A stretch of 64,000 bases of DNA from Deltaproteobacteria bacterium (GTDB taxonomy: Bacteria; Desulfobacterota; Desulfobacteria; Desulfobacterales; Desulfobacteraceae). The notes below the pieces were generated by a model. The model ran no database searches, was not told the origin of the DNA, and was given only the letters and a program-made list of their open reading frames with translations. Numbering within the stretch: position 1 is the stretch's first letter; every line of letters starts with the position of its first letter. Both the position numbers and the translations under genes were made by a program. Below are positions 12,464-21,392 of this stretch, piece by piece. The stretch is taken from positions 1 through 64,000 of the forward strand of contig JAADHV010000128.1 of assembly GCA_013151635.1 (NCBI GenBank), read 5' to 3'.

Positions 12464-12919
12464 ATGAACGGGAGCAATGTGGGAGTGGCAAATAGTGAAC
12501 ATTACATGAAGCTTGAAAATATGATGCATTCATCGCCCTTTGTGCAATTTACCGGTGCCAGGGTGAGTGTCAAAAAAGGTGAGGCCCAAATAACCCTGTC
12601 CGTAAGAAAAGAGCTTTACCATGCAGCAGGGGCCATGCACGGCGCATTATACTTTCTTGCGCTGGATAACGCGGCATTTTTTGCTGCCAATTCTTTAGTT
12701 GAAGATGTATTTGTATTAACGACAAGTTTTACAACATATATTACCCGTCCTGTATCAGAGGGCGTTGTAAAAGCAATCGGCAGGGTTGTTAACCAGAACA
12801 GTTCCCAGTTTATCTGTGAATCGGTCCTGCACGATTCAAACGATAAAGAGATTGCAAGAGCTACCGGTATTTTTGTCAGAAGCAAAATATCTTTATCAGA
12901 TAAAATCGGTTATAAATAA
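12464..12919 (+). CDS. PaaI-like hotdog-fold thioesterase
   Basis: AAGAMHGALYFLALDNAAFFAANS and TTSFTTYITRPV motifs; true start may be nearer 12506. Confidence 0.8.
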   Translation: MNGSNVGVANSEHYMKLENMMHSSPFVQFTGARVSVKKGEAQITLSVRKELYHAAGAMHGALYFLALDNAAFFAANSLVEDVFVLTTSFTTYITRPVSEGVVKAIGRVVNQNSSQFICESVLHDSNDKEIARATGIFVRSKISLSDKIGYK

Positions 12920-12998
12920 AAAACGGTTGTGATATGCTTGAGGGAGCAGCAAGGCAGATGCTCATGGTATTTGAAATGACAGATAGAAGGACATTGCA

Positions 12999-13118
12999 AT
13001 GAACAAAATTTTTGCAAAAGATAAAAAAAAGAAAAAAAATGTCATGGCCAGGTTCCTGGAATGGGTGGCCAGAGGTAATAAAAAGCAAGCTCAAAAAGGA
13101 AACCTGTGTAAATCATGA
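12999..13118 (+). CDS. Very small basic protein (39 aa, MNKIFAKDKKKKKNVMARFLEWVARGNKKQAQKGNLCKS)
   Basis: agaagg SD-like sequence upstream of ATG, clean stop; not in supplied ORF track because of length. Confidence 0.4.
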   Translation: MNKIFAKDKKKKKNVMARFLEWVARGNKKQAQKGNLCKS

Positions 13119-13187
13119 ACCCCCAGAAAATAAGGCGCTGGTCAGGCGGGTTTAATTTAAAAAATACATAAAAAAGATGAGTGATAT

Positions 13188-13613
13188 ATGAGTGTGAGCA
13201 TAAAAGGGCTGTTACAAAAAATAAATTTTATTGAAGCTGATATGGAACTGCATAAAAAGATCCTTGTTTCCATGCCGTTGGAAGATAAAAAAGGGATGGA
13301 AACTATAATAAAAAAAATTGCAGACCAGAAAAAGCAGATAAATGATTTAAGGATGGAAATTAAAAAAGCAGATGAAGATGAATACAATAAAATTATTGCC
13401 ATTGAAAAAGGGACAGAGACTTTTCGGCAGGTTTCCAGTGATAAAAAATATATTGTAGTGAATACATTAAACGAAGGTGGTGTCTGCTTTATTACTTTGA
13501 ATGATGGGACCCGCCTGGACTGCCTGGTTGCGGCAAAGGAAGAAAACGGGAACTGGACGATCCTGACACTGGATGGAGAAACAAAAGAGTATCCGGGCGG
13601 ATTTGTGAAATAA
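13188..13613 (+). CDS. Hypothetical coiled-coil protein
   Basis: ORF with Lys/Glu-rich helical N-terminal half, co-directional with the cytochrome gene. Confidence 0.6.
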   Translation: MSVSIKGLLQKINFIEADMELHKKILVSMPLEDKKGMETIIKKIADQKKQINDLRMEIKKADEDEYNKIIAIEKGTETFRQVSSDKKYIVVNTLNEGGVCFITLNDGTRLDCLVAAKEENGNWTILTLDGETKEYPGGFVK

Positions 13614-13625
13614 GAAGGAGAAAAT

Positions 13626-14966
13626 TTGAGTTTTAAAAGACGGTTTAAAATATTTTCGGGTCTGTCTGCCGGAGTTATTCTTTTATTTGCAGCAACACTT
13701 TTTGCATTACCTGAAAAATCAATTCATATTGACCGGTTCATCATGCCTGACACATGTGGAGAATGCCATACAAAGATATTTGAACAATGGGAGAATTCCA
13801 TGCACCATCTTGCCCATAAAGACCCTTTTTATTCAAGGGTATCGCAATTTTTCCGCAAGGGACTGAAAGATGAGGCTGAGATAAAGGAAGCGGAATCTTG
13901 TGTGAAATGCCATACACCTGTGGGAGTTCTGACAGGATTTCCCAAAAAGGTTTCAGATGATTTATCTAAAACACCTGAGATTGCCACCAAGGGTGTTCAA
14001 TGTGATTACTGCCATTCTGCCGAAACAATAAAAAGGATGTATAATAACGGTCTTGTGGTAAAACCTGGCCAGGGCGAGGATGATCCCGGCGTAAAGTTCG
14101 GGCCTTTTGATGATGCCGAGCCTGATTTCCATGAAGCTCAATACTCTAAGCTGCATACGGAATCCAGGATCTGCGGAACCTGTCATAATGTAAAGCATGT
14201 GGTGTTTGGAACTGATCTTGAAACCACTTACACGGAATGGGAAAACAGCCCATATAATTCAAAAGATCCTAAAAAAGCTCTTACATGCCAGGGCTGCCAT
14301 ATGTACCAGAGACCCGGCATCCCGGCAACAGGCTCTACACTGCGGCCTGAAAACCCAGGATCTGCAACTGATGACAGCGTTGAAAGGCCACATATTTTCA
14401 CCCATTTTTTTGTGGGGGCCAATGCATTGGTGCCTGGTAAGTTTAATGGAGAAAATAAAAACCAGATGGCAATTGAAAGGCTTCAAAATGCCGCAGTATT
14501 GTCACTTGATACATCTTTGGTCAGGCAAAAAAAATTGAATATAACCGTCACCAATACAGGTGCCGGGCATTCGATTCCTACGGGAGTTGGTGACCTTCGA
14601 CAGGTGTGGCTTGAAATTATTATCCTGGATAAAAAAAATCAAAAAACCTTTCAGTCAGGTGTTCTTGATGCCGGGCGTGAGTTGCCGGAAGATGCTGTGG
14701 CCTTCCGGACGGTTTTTGGAGATGAAAAAGGCAAGAAAGTCATTAATATTGCAAAGGCAAGAAAGGTGATTGAAGACAGCCGGATAAAGGCAAAGCAGAG
14801 TGTTGTCAAAACCATCGCACTTCCTTTTGTGCCACAAAAGGGCAGTATTGTAACAATACGGTTATTGTACCGCAGTATGCCCAGGAAAATTTTGAACATG
14901 ATTCCGGGAGAACCGTTTGAACCAATGCCTGTTGTAGAAATGGCAAAGGTTCAAAAAAGAATTTAA
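13626..14966 (+). CDS. Multiheme c-type cytochrome (five CxxCH)
   Basis: CGECH, CVKCH, CDYCH, CGTCH, CQGCH; N-terminal signal/TM segment; TTG start. Confidence 0.9.
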   Translation: MSFKRRFKIFSGLSAGVILLFAATLFALPEKSIHIDRFIMPDTCGECHTKIFEQWENSMHHLAHKDPFYSRVSQFFRKGLKDEAEIKEAESCVKCHTPVGVLTGFPKKVSDDLSKTPEIATKGVQCDYCHSAETIKRMYNNGLVVKPGQGEDDPGVKFGPFDDAEPDFHEAQYSKLHTESRICGTCHNVKHVVFGTDLETTYTEWENSPYNSKDPKKALTCQGCHMYQRPGIPATGSTLRPENPGSATDDSVERPHIFTHFFVGANALVPGKFNGENKNQMAIERLQNAAVLSLDTSLVRQKKLNITVTNTGAGHSIPTGVGDLRQVWLEIIILDKKNQKTFQSGVLDAGRELPEDAVAFRTVFGDEKGKKVINIAKARKVIEDSRIKAKQSVVKTIALPFVPQKGSIVTIRLLYRSMPRKILNMIPGEPFEPMPVVEMAKVQKRI

Positions 14967-15061
14967 AACGACCGGAAACCATTGCCGTGCCAGATACTTC
15001 CAATCAAGGATTCTTTAAGGACTACCAGCTTTTTTATATAATAACTTTTTTTAAAAAAATT

Positions 15062-15622
15062 ATGACAATATTTGAAATTATTATTATTGCACTGGGGCTT
15101 GCCATGGATGCTTCGGCTGTCAGCCTGGCAGCAGCGGCAGCAGGGTTTGCAAATAATGCAAGGGCCATGTTCCGTCTGTCTTTTCATTTCGGGCTGTTCC
15201 AGTTTTTAATGCCGGTGCTGGGCTGGCTTATGGGTGTCGGTTTTGTGTCTCACTTTAAAGCCTTTGACCATTGGATTGCTTTTTTACTTCTGTCCTTTGT
15301 CGGCGTTAGAATGATCCTGGGAGGAATGGACAAAACTCCTGCAACCCGGAAAAAAGATCCGTCCAGAGGCATGACAATGGTAATGCTGAGTGTGGCTACA
15401 AGCATTGATGCCCTGGCAGTTGGCTTAAGTCTTGCCGTATTGGGGGTAAACATCTGGTACCCCGGTATTATGATCGGTATTATTACAACAATAATGTCAC
15501 TTCTGGCCATAAAGGCCGGGAAAAAGCTGGGAGTGATGTTTGGTAAACGAATGGAAATTTTCGGGGGAATTGTTCTGGTGTTTATCGGCACCAGGATCCT
15601 TTGCTCCCATATGATCTTATGA
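15062..15622 (+). CDS. mntP: Manganese efflux pump MntP family
   Basis: IALGLAMDASAVSLA and SVATSIDALAVGLSL twin motifs; about 187 aa; internal ATG of ORF 14987. Confidence 0.9.
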   Translation: MTIFEIIIIALGLAMDASAVSLAAAAAGFANNARAMFRLSFHFGLFQFLMPVLGWLMGVGFVSHFKAFDHWIAFLLLSFVGVRMILGGMDKTPATRKKDPSRGMTMVMLSVATSIDALAVGLSLAVLGVNIWYPGIMIGIITTIMSLLAIKAGKKLGVMFGKRMEIFGGIVLVFIGTRILCSHMIL

Positions 15623-17739
15623 AAATAATAAATATAATCAGCAGGGAAATGAAGTTGCCTGAAGGCGGCGTCCTGGCGGTTGCCAGAATGCTGGATCAGG
15701 GTGCCACCATACCCTTTATCGCACGGTATCGAAAAGAGAAAACCGGGTCTTTGGATGAAGTTACCATTGCAGCCATTCGTGACAGGATAGAAAAATTGAA
15801 TGCCCTTGATGCCAGGAAAGAGGCGATCTTGAAATCATTAAAGGAACGTGATCTTTTAACTGTGACACTATTGGCTGATATCCAGAATTCGTTTTCAATG
15901 GCGGTTCTGGAAGACATTTATGAAAAGTACCGGCCCAAAAAAAGAACCAGGGCACAGGCGGCAAGGCAAAAAGGTCTGGAGCCTTTGGCAAACTTTCTTT
16001 TAGTCCAATCGAACAAGGCCCCGCTTCACGAAGCCAAAAAATATATTTCATCAACAAAAGGTGTTGATTCGGTTGAAGAAGCGATTTCAGGTGCAAAGGA
16101 TATTATTGCGGAAATAATTAATGGGGATTTTGATGTCAGGGCCGGTATCAGGAAATTATTTTTAAAAACAGCACAAATCCGGTCCAGGGTAAAAAAGGGC
16201 AAAAAAGAGGATGGTATAAAATTCAAAGATTATTTTGATTGGTCCGAGATTGCCTTTAAGGCTCCATCCCACAGGGTACTTGCCATGCTGAGAGGTCAAA
16301 ACGGGTCTTTTCTTCTTGTGCATGTTATGCCTGATGAGAAACAGGCATTGAGGCTTATTGAGAAGAAGTACATAAAAAATCAGTCAAGGTCGGCTCTTGA
16401 AGTTAAATCTGCCATAAAAGACAGTTATAAAAGACTTTTATCCAAATCCATTGAAAAAGAATGCATTAATCAATTGAAAGCCGGGGCTGATGAGGCTGCC
16501 ATAGGAGTTTTCGCCGGGAATTTAAAAGAGCTCCTTTTGTCAGCCCCTATGGGCCAGAAAAGAATCCTTGCCGTTGATCCGGGGTTCAGGACAGGCTGCA
16601 AGGTGGTCTGCCTTGATGCACAGGGGCAGCTTTTGCACCATGATATTATTTTTCCCCATCAGGGCAATGGTGAAAAAGCAAAAAAAATTGTGTTAAATCT
16701 TGTTAAAACGTATAAAATTGAGGCCATTGCCATTGGTAACGGAACAGCAGGGCGAGAGACCGAAGCCTTTGTTAAAAGACTGGCCCTTGACAGCAGGATT
16801 CATATTGTCATGGTGGACGAGAGCGGGGCATCCATTTATTCGGCATCAAAAACTGCAAGGGAAGAATTTCCGGATCACGATATTACGGTCAGGGGTGCAG
16901 TCTCAATTGGCAGGCGGCTCATGGACCCGTTGGCAGAACTTGTCAAGCTTGATCCTAAATCTATTGGTGTGGGCCAGTATCAGCATGATGTGGACCAGCA
17001 ATTATTGAGAAAATCCCTGGACGATGTGGTGGTGTCCTGCGTAAATAAGGTCGGGGTGGAGGCTAACACCGCAAGCCGGGAATTGCTTTCCAGGGTATCG
17101 GGTTTCAATGACACCATTGCCGCCAATATGGTTCGGTTCCGCAGTGAAAACGGCCCGTTTAAATCAAGAAAGGATTTTTTAAAAGTGCCGAGACTAGGAC
17201 CAAAGGTATTTGAGCAGGCTGCCGGATTTTTAAGAATACATAATGCAAAGCATGCCCTGGACCAAACCGGTATCCACCCGGAAGCCTACCGGATTGTTGA
17301 GAGGATGGCCAAGGATGCTGGTGCAAGTATTTTAGATTTAATGGAGGACATCAGCAATACCGGAAAGATTGACCTTAATCATTACCTTACCAATACCATT
17401 GGCATGCCAACGCTTAATGATATTATAAAGGAACTTTCAAACCCCGGGCGTGATCCCAGGAAAGAATTCCAGGCATTTTCCTTTGATGATACCATCCACG
17501 GCATAAAGGATCTTATCCCGGGGATGAAGGTGCCCGGCATTATAACTAATGTTACGGCGTTTGGTGCTTTTGTGGACATAGGTGTCCATCAGGACGGTCT
17601 TGTGCATATAAGCCGGATGGCGGATCGCTTTATCAAAGATCCCGGTGAGATTGTCACTGTCCGGCAGATGGTAAGCGTAACCGTCCTTGAAGTTGATGTG
17701 AAAAGAAAAAGGATTTCCCTTTCCATGAAAAAAACTTAA
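15619..17739 (+). CDS. tex: Transcription accessory protein Tex (S1 RNA-binding)
   Basis: GATIPFIARYRKEKTGSLDE, VDPGFRTGCKVV, SIGVGQYQHDVDQ, C-terminal S1 domain GAFVDIGVHQDGLVHIS. Confidence 0.95.
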   Translation: MKIINIISREMKLPEGGVLAVARMLDQGATIPFIARYRKEKTGSLDEVTIAAIRDRIEKLNALDARKEAILKSLKERDLLTVTLLADIQNSFSMAVLEDIYEKYRPKKRTRAQAARQKGLEPLANFLLVQSNKAPLHEAKKYISSTKGVDSVEEAISGAKDIIAEIINGDFDVRAGIRKLFLKTAQIRSRVKKGKKEDGIKFKDYFDWSEIAFKAPSHRVLAMLRGQNGSFLLVHVMPDEKQALRLIEKKYIKNQSRSALEVKSAIKDSYKRLLSKSIEKECINQLKAGADEAAIGVFAGNLKELLLSAPMGQKRILAVDPGFRTGCKVVCLDAQGQLLHHDIIFPHQGNGEKAKKIVLNLVKTYKIEAIAIGNGTAGRETEAFVKRLALDSRIHIVMVDESGASIYSASKTAREEFPDHDITVRGAVSIGRRLMDPLAELVKLDPKSIGVGQYQHDVDQQLLRKSLDDVVVSCVNKVGVEANTASRELLSRVSGFNDTIAANMVRFRSENGPFKSRKDFLKVPRLGPKVFEQAAGFLRIHNAKHALDQTGIHPEAYRIVERMAKDAGASILDLMEDISNTGKIDLNHYLTNTIGMPTLNDIIKELSNPGRDPRKEFQAFSFDDTIHGIKDLIPGMKVPGIITNVTAFGAFVDIGVHQDGLVHISRMADRFIKDPGEIVTVRQMVSVTVLEVDVKRKRISLSMKKT

Positions 17740-17774
17740 AGCGGCTTTTAGAACTTAAGGGGACATCCTTGATT

Positions 17775-18272
17775 TTACCATGAATTCATCATATTGATTC
17801 CCATGAATTTGGCCACCCCTTCTTTCATCTGATTGAACCTGTATCCTACAACCTGGACAAGATAGCTCATTATTTTAAAGCCGATGTCAGTGTCCTTGAC
17901 CATGAGTTTATTTAGTTTTTTTGCGTCAATTTTAAGTACCTTGCACCTTCTGGATGCACAATATGCTGAAAGCTTCATGCGATAAGGCGGGGTAAAACAG
18001 GACCATCCGAAAATCAGTGATTCCGGGATATCCTTACTATGCGAGGAGAGGGTGCTTTCATTTGAAGCGGATTTGGAATTTGGCATTTCAAACCGCAGTT
18101 CAACGCTGCCGTCAATAACAATCCACATATCAGTTGCTTTGTCTCCTTCTATAAAAAGGCTCTGGCCAACTTGATAATCCTCCACAGAACAAAGATCAGT
18201 AAGTTTATTCAATTCATCGGTTGTAAGACTCTTAAAGATGTGCAAGTGGTCTATAAGTGCAACTTCTACCAT
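17775..18272 (-). CDS. Cyclic nucleotide-binding domain protein
   Basis: LIDHLHIFKSLTTDELNKL...GQSLFIEGDKATDMWIVIDGSVEL. Confidence 0.8.
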   Translation of the reverse strand: MVEVALIDHLHIFKSLTTDELNKLTDLCSVEDYQVGQSLFIEGDKATDMWIVIDGSVELRFEMPNSKSASNESTLSSHSKDIPESLIFGWSCFTPPYRMKLSAYCASRRCKVLKIDAKKLNKLMVKDTDIGFKIMSYLVQVVGYRFNQMKEGVAKFMGINMMNSW

Positions 18273-18483
18273 GGTTCTCCTCCTTTTTTAAATGGTCAAA
18301 ATAATATGAATACAAATTTTATCAGCATGCAGCCCGGAATAAGATGAACAGTATTTCAAGTTTAAGTGTAATTCCTCAATTTGCAGATGGTATCATAAAT
18401 ATTAGAAAAAATTTTAAGGTTTGTAAAGAAAGAATATCTTGACATTGAGTGCAGGGTAAGCTCAAATAAAGTCAAAGGCAGGA

Positions 18484-18622
18484 CTTGTTTGAAAAAGTAA
18501 ATCAATATGCAGGAAATTTTTTAACAACGCTTTCAACCCAACCGGTATATAAAAACTGCCCGGAAGAAGGCATTAATCTTTTTAAAGAACCGATAAGAGA
18601 AGACCCCCAAAATTTTGATTGA
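18484..18622 (+). pseudogene. 5' remnant of a PLP-dependent decarboxylase-like gene
   Basis: Short open frame DLFEKVNQYAGNFLTTLSTQPVYKNCPEEGINLFKEPIREDPQNFD* resembles the N-terminus of group II PLP decarboxylases (FE.A.EYA..Y....RPVFP......L..FDEPLP..P.DP). Confidence 0.4.
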
Positions 18623-18629
18623 GGTATTT

Positions 18630-20237
18630 ATGGATGTGACATTTTATGGCGCGGCAGGCGAAGTGACAGGATCAATGCATCTTCTTGATACAGGTACGGA
18701 TCGAATTCTTTTTGATTGCGGTATGTTCCAGGGCAGGCGGAAAGTAAGCCGGGAAAAAAATAAAATTTTCCCGATAGACAGAAGCAAGATCACCAACATG
18801 ATTTTATCCCATGCCCATATTGATCACTCCGGCCGTATCCCGGTATTGACAGGAGACGGTTTTGCAGGCCGTGTAGTGACAACCCGGCCCACGGCAGATG
18901 CTTTAAACTATATGCTGATGGACAGCGGGCATATCCAGGAATCAGATGCTCAGTATTTGAATTATAAGTCATTAAGAACTTTTTTACATAAACTTGAGCA
19001 AAATAATGTAAACCATAAAGTGTCCAATAAAGAAAAAAACAACATCAAAAAGATGCTGAAAAAAAATGCATATGAACTCAATATAGAAACCATTCACAAA
19101 CTTCAAAAACAGCATGAACTTGATATTATAACTCCTCTTTACACAATGGAAGAAGCAAGGCGCTCCCTTGATTTCATTGATGGATACCCTTTTCAATACC
19201 CTGTAACCATAGGGGAAAACACAACGGTAAAGTTTTATGTGGCAGGCCATATTCTAGGCTCTGCTTTTTCAATTGTGACCGTCAGAAAGGAAGGCAAAAC
19301 CTATAGGATTCTCTACACCGGGGATGTAGGCCGGTTTGGAAAACCCATATTAAAGGACCCAACCCTTGCGTTTGATGAAGAAGACAGGGATATTGACCTG
19401 ATGATTATAGAAAGCACCTACGGCGACAGGGAACATGAGCCTGTGGAAGACCTTGGCTCAAGGCTGAAAAAGGTCTTGAACGATACATTTGAAAGAAAAG
19501 GTTCTGTTATCATCCCTTCTTTTGCCTACGGCAGAACCCAGGAACTGATTTATATTCTTCATGAATTGTATGATAAGGGCGAGGTTCCAAGACGTCCTGT
19601 CTATGTTGACAGCCCGCTTGCTTCCAATATAACAAAGGTATTTGGCGAGCATCCTGAAGCCTATGATAATGAAACCCATAAAGCTTTTCTTGAAAAAGGA
19701 GAAAACCCTTTCCAGTTTGATAAAATCAGGTTTGTCCAGACAGTACCTGAATCCATGCAGCTTACCCAGGACAGCTCCTCCCACGTAGTGATTTCCGCTT
19801 CAGGGATGTGTGAAGCAGGAAGGATATTGCATCATCTTCGATACGGGGTCCATAATTCTAACAACACTATTCTGCTCGTGGGCTATATGGCGGAGCATAC
19901 GCTTGGACGGCGGATACAGGAACTGGGCGCCAGGGATGCCAGACCCGGGGAAAAAGGAGAAGTACCTGAAATTAAGATACTTGGAAAAACCTATCCTCTT
20001 AATGCAAAAGTTGAAAAAATAGGCGGATTCAGTGCCCATGGGGACAAACATGAGCTTGAGAAGATTATAACCGGATCAAACCTTAGAATAAAAAAGATCG
20101 GGATTGTTCATGGGGAAGAGTCTCAAAGTGCAGCTTTTGCAAACCATCTTCAACAAAAAGGCTATGATACAATTATTCCCAAACCAGGCGGGAAGATATC
20201 TTTGCAGTCGAATCGTCATAAGCCTGTTATACCTTGA
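18630..20237 (+). CDS. MBL-fold RNA-metabolising metallohydrolase (beta-CASP family)
   Basis: GAAGEVTGSMHLL, LSHAHIDHSGRIP, YTGDVGR, SFAYGRTQEL, SASGMCEAGRI, GGFSAHGD. Confidence 0.92.
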   Translation: MDVTFYGAAGEVTGSMHLLDTGTDRILFDCGMFQGRRKVSREKNKIFPIDRSKITNMILSHAHIDHSGRIPVLTGDGFAGRVVTTRPTADALNYMLMDSGHIQESDAQYLNYKSLRTFLHKLEQNNVNHKVSNKEKNNIKKMLKKNAYELNIETIHKLQKQHELDIITPLYTMEEARRSLDFIDGYPFQYPVTIGENTTVKFYVAGHILGSAFSIVTVRKEGKTYRILYTGDVGRFGKPILKDPTLAFDEEDRDIDLMIIESTYGDREHEPVEDLGSRLKKVLNDTFERKGSVIIPSFAYGRTQELIYILHELYDKGEVPRRPVYVDSPLASNITKVFGEHPEAYDNETHKAFLEKGENPFQFDKIRFVQTVPESMQLTQDSSSHVVISASGMCEAGRILHHLRYGVHNSNNTILLVGYMAEHTLGRRIQELGARDARPGEKGEVPEIKILGKTYPLNAKVEKIGGFSAHGDKHELEKIITGSNLRIKKIGIVHGEESQSAAFANHLQQKGYDTIIPKPGGKISLQSNRHKPVIP

Positions 20238-21361
20238 AATTAAAGATGATGCCGGGGGAAAGATTGGGGTTTAAAAAGTACAGGGTAAACTCAAGGGTGA
20301 TCAATGATTTAAAAAAGCGGTCCACCATTGGTATAGCCTTTTACATAGTAGTCGTATGCATTGTTCTGTTTTCAGACGGTTATTATTACAGGTATCCTGA
20401 ATTCTCCAACCGGTTCTTGTTTTTAATAACCGGAATCTGCCTGTTCAGGCTCCTTCACCTGCCTGTAGCCAGGTGGACACAGCATAAATTTGAGAGAATA
20501 AACAATGGACTCTTTTTTTTAAGTGTTGCGGTAACTGCGCTGATCTGGGGCGTCGGGTATGCAAAGTTTATGATTCAAAATGGAGAACCCGGGGCAAAGT
20601 TATTGATGGTTATCTGTACCATTGGCCTTTGCTCTGGTGGCGTTGTTGCATTCATACCGGAGCTTGTGCTGTCAATAGCCTTTAATTTTTTCATACTGGG
20701 GCCGGCTATCCTTACAATGATTGTTTTTCATACGAATATGCCCCTTGTCATGACCATGACTCTTTTTTTCATATATCTTTGCTTTGTGGCCCGCCGGGGG
20801 AACAGGGAATACTGGGTTGCCCTTGAAAATGAATATTTACTGGAAGAAAAATCAAAAGACCTTGAAAAAATGAGCCGGGTTGACAGCCTGACCGGACTGT
20901 ATAACAGAAGGTTTTTTGACCAGGCCTTTTTATTTGAATGGAACCGGTCTGTGAGGAATAAGACGCCGGTGTCAATCATTATCGGCGATATTGATAATTT
21001 TAAACGTATCAATGATCAATACGGCCACCAGGCAGGGGATGAATATCTAAAAGCCCTGGCAGGGCTCTTCAAGACGGTCTTTAAGCGAAAAACAGATATC
21101 ACGGCCCGTTACGGCGGCGAAGAATTTGTTGTTCTTATGCCTGATGAACCTTTAGAAAATGCCTTTGAACTGGCTGAAACGCTTCGGTTAAAATCAGAGC
21201 AATTGAACCTGGAATATGGGGATCAGACCATTCGGACTACAATGAGCCTGGGGGTTGCAACCTGTGTTCCCGGTCAAAATGATAAAAGCAGATCCCTTAT
21301 ATCAAGAGCAGATAAAGCACTTTATCAATCAAAAGCAAATGGTCGCAATATGGTTACCTGA
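20234..21361 (+). CDS. Membrane-anchored diguanylate cyclase (GGDEF)
   Basis: Multiple TM segments then DSLTGLYNRRFFD ... RYGGEEFVVLMP (GGEEF active site). Confidence 0.92.
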   Translation: MKLKMMPGERLGFKKYRVNSRVINDLKKRSTIGIAFYIVVVCIVLFSDGYYYRYPEFSNRFLFLITGICLFRLLHLPVARWTQHKFERINNGLFFLSVAVTALIWGVGYAKFMIQNGEPGAKLLMVICTIGLCSGGVVAFIPELVLSIAFNFFILGPAILTMIVFHTNMPLVMTMTLFFIYLCFVARRGNREYWVALENEYLLEEKSKDLEKMSRVDSLTGLYNRRFFDQAFLFEWNRSVRNKTPVSIIIGDIDNFKRINDQYGHQAGDEYLKALAGLFKTVFKRKTDITARYGGEEFVVLMPDEPLENAFELAETLRLKSEQLNLEYGDQTIRTTMSLGVATCVPGQNDKSRSLISRADKALYQSKANGRNMVT

Positions 21362-21392
21362 GAATTGCCGGTCCGGAAGATTTTTTTTTAAA

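Noticed and set aside
12240-12490. Open frame IKQAESIPVPVQNFYNILSLALKEGVGEIDFRGQGYYVLVFMIYEREQCGSGK* in the gap before the thioesterase
   Set aside because: Looks protein-like but no start, no recognised family; could be a remnant but not supportable by eye
14967-15061. Possible yybP-ykoY Mn riboswitch upstream of mntP
   Set aside because: Gap under 100 nt and no aptamer consensus visible
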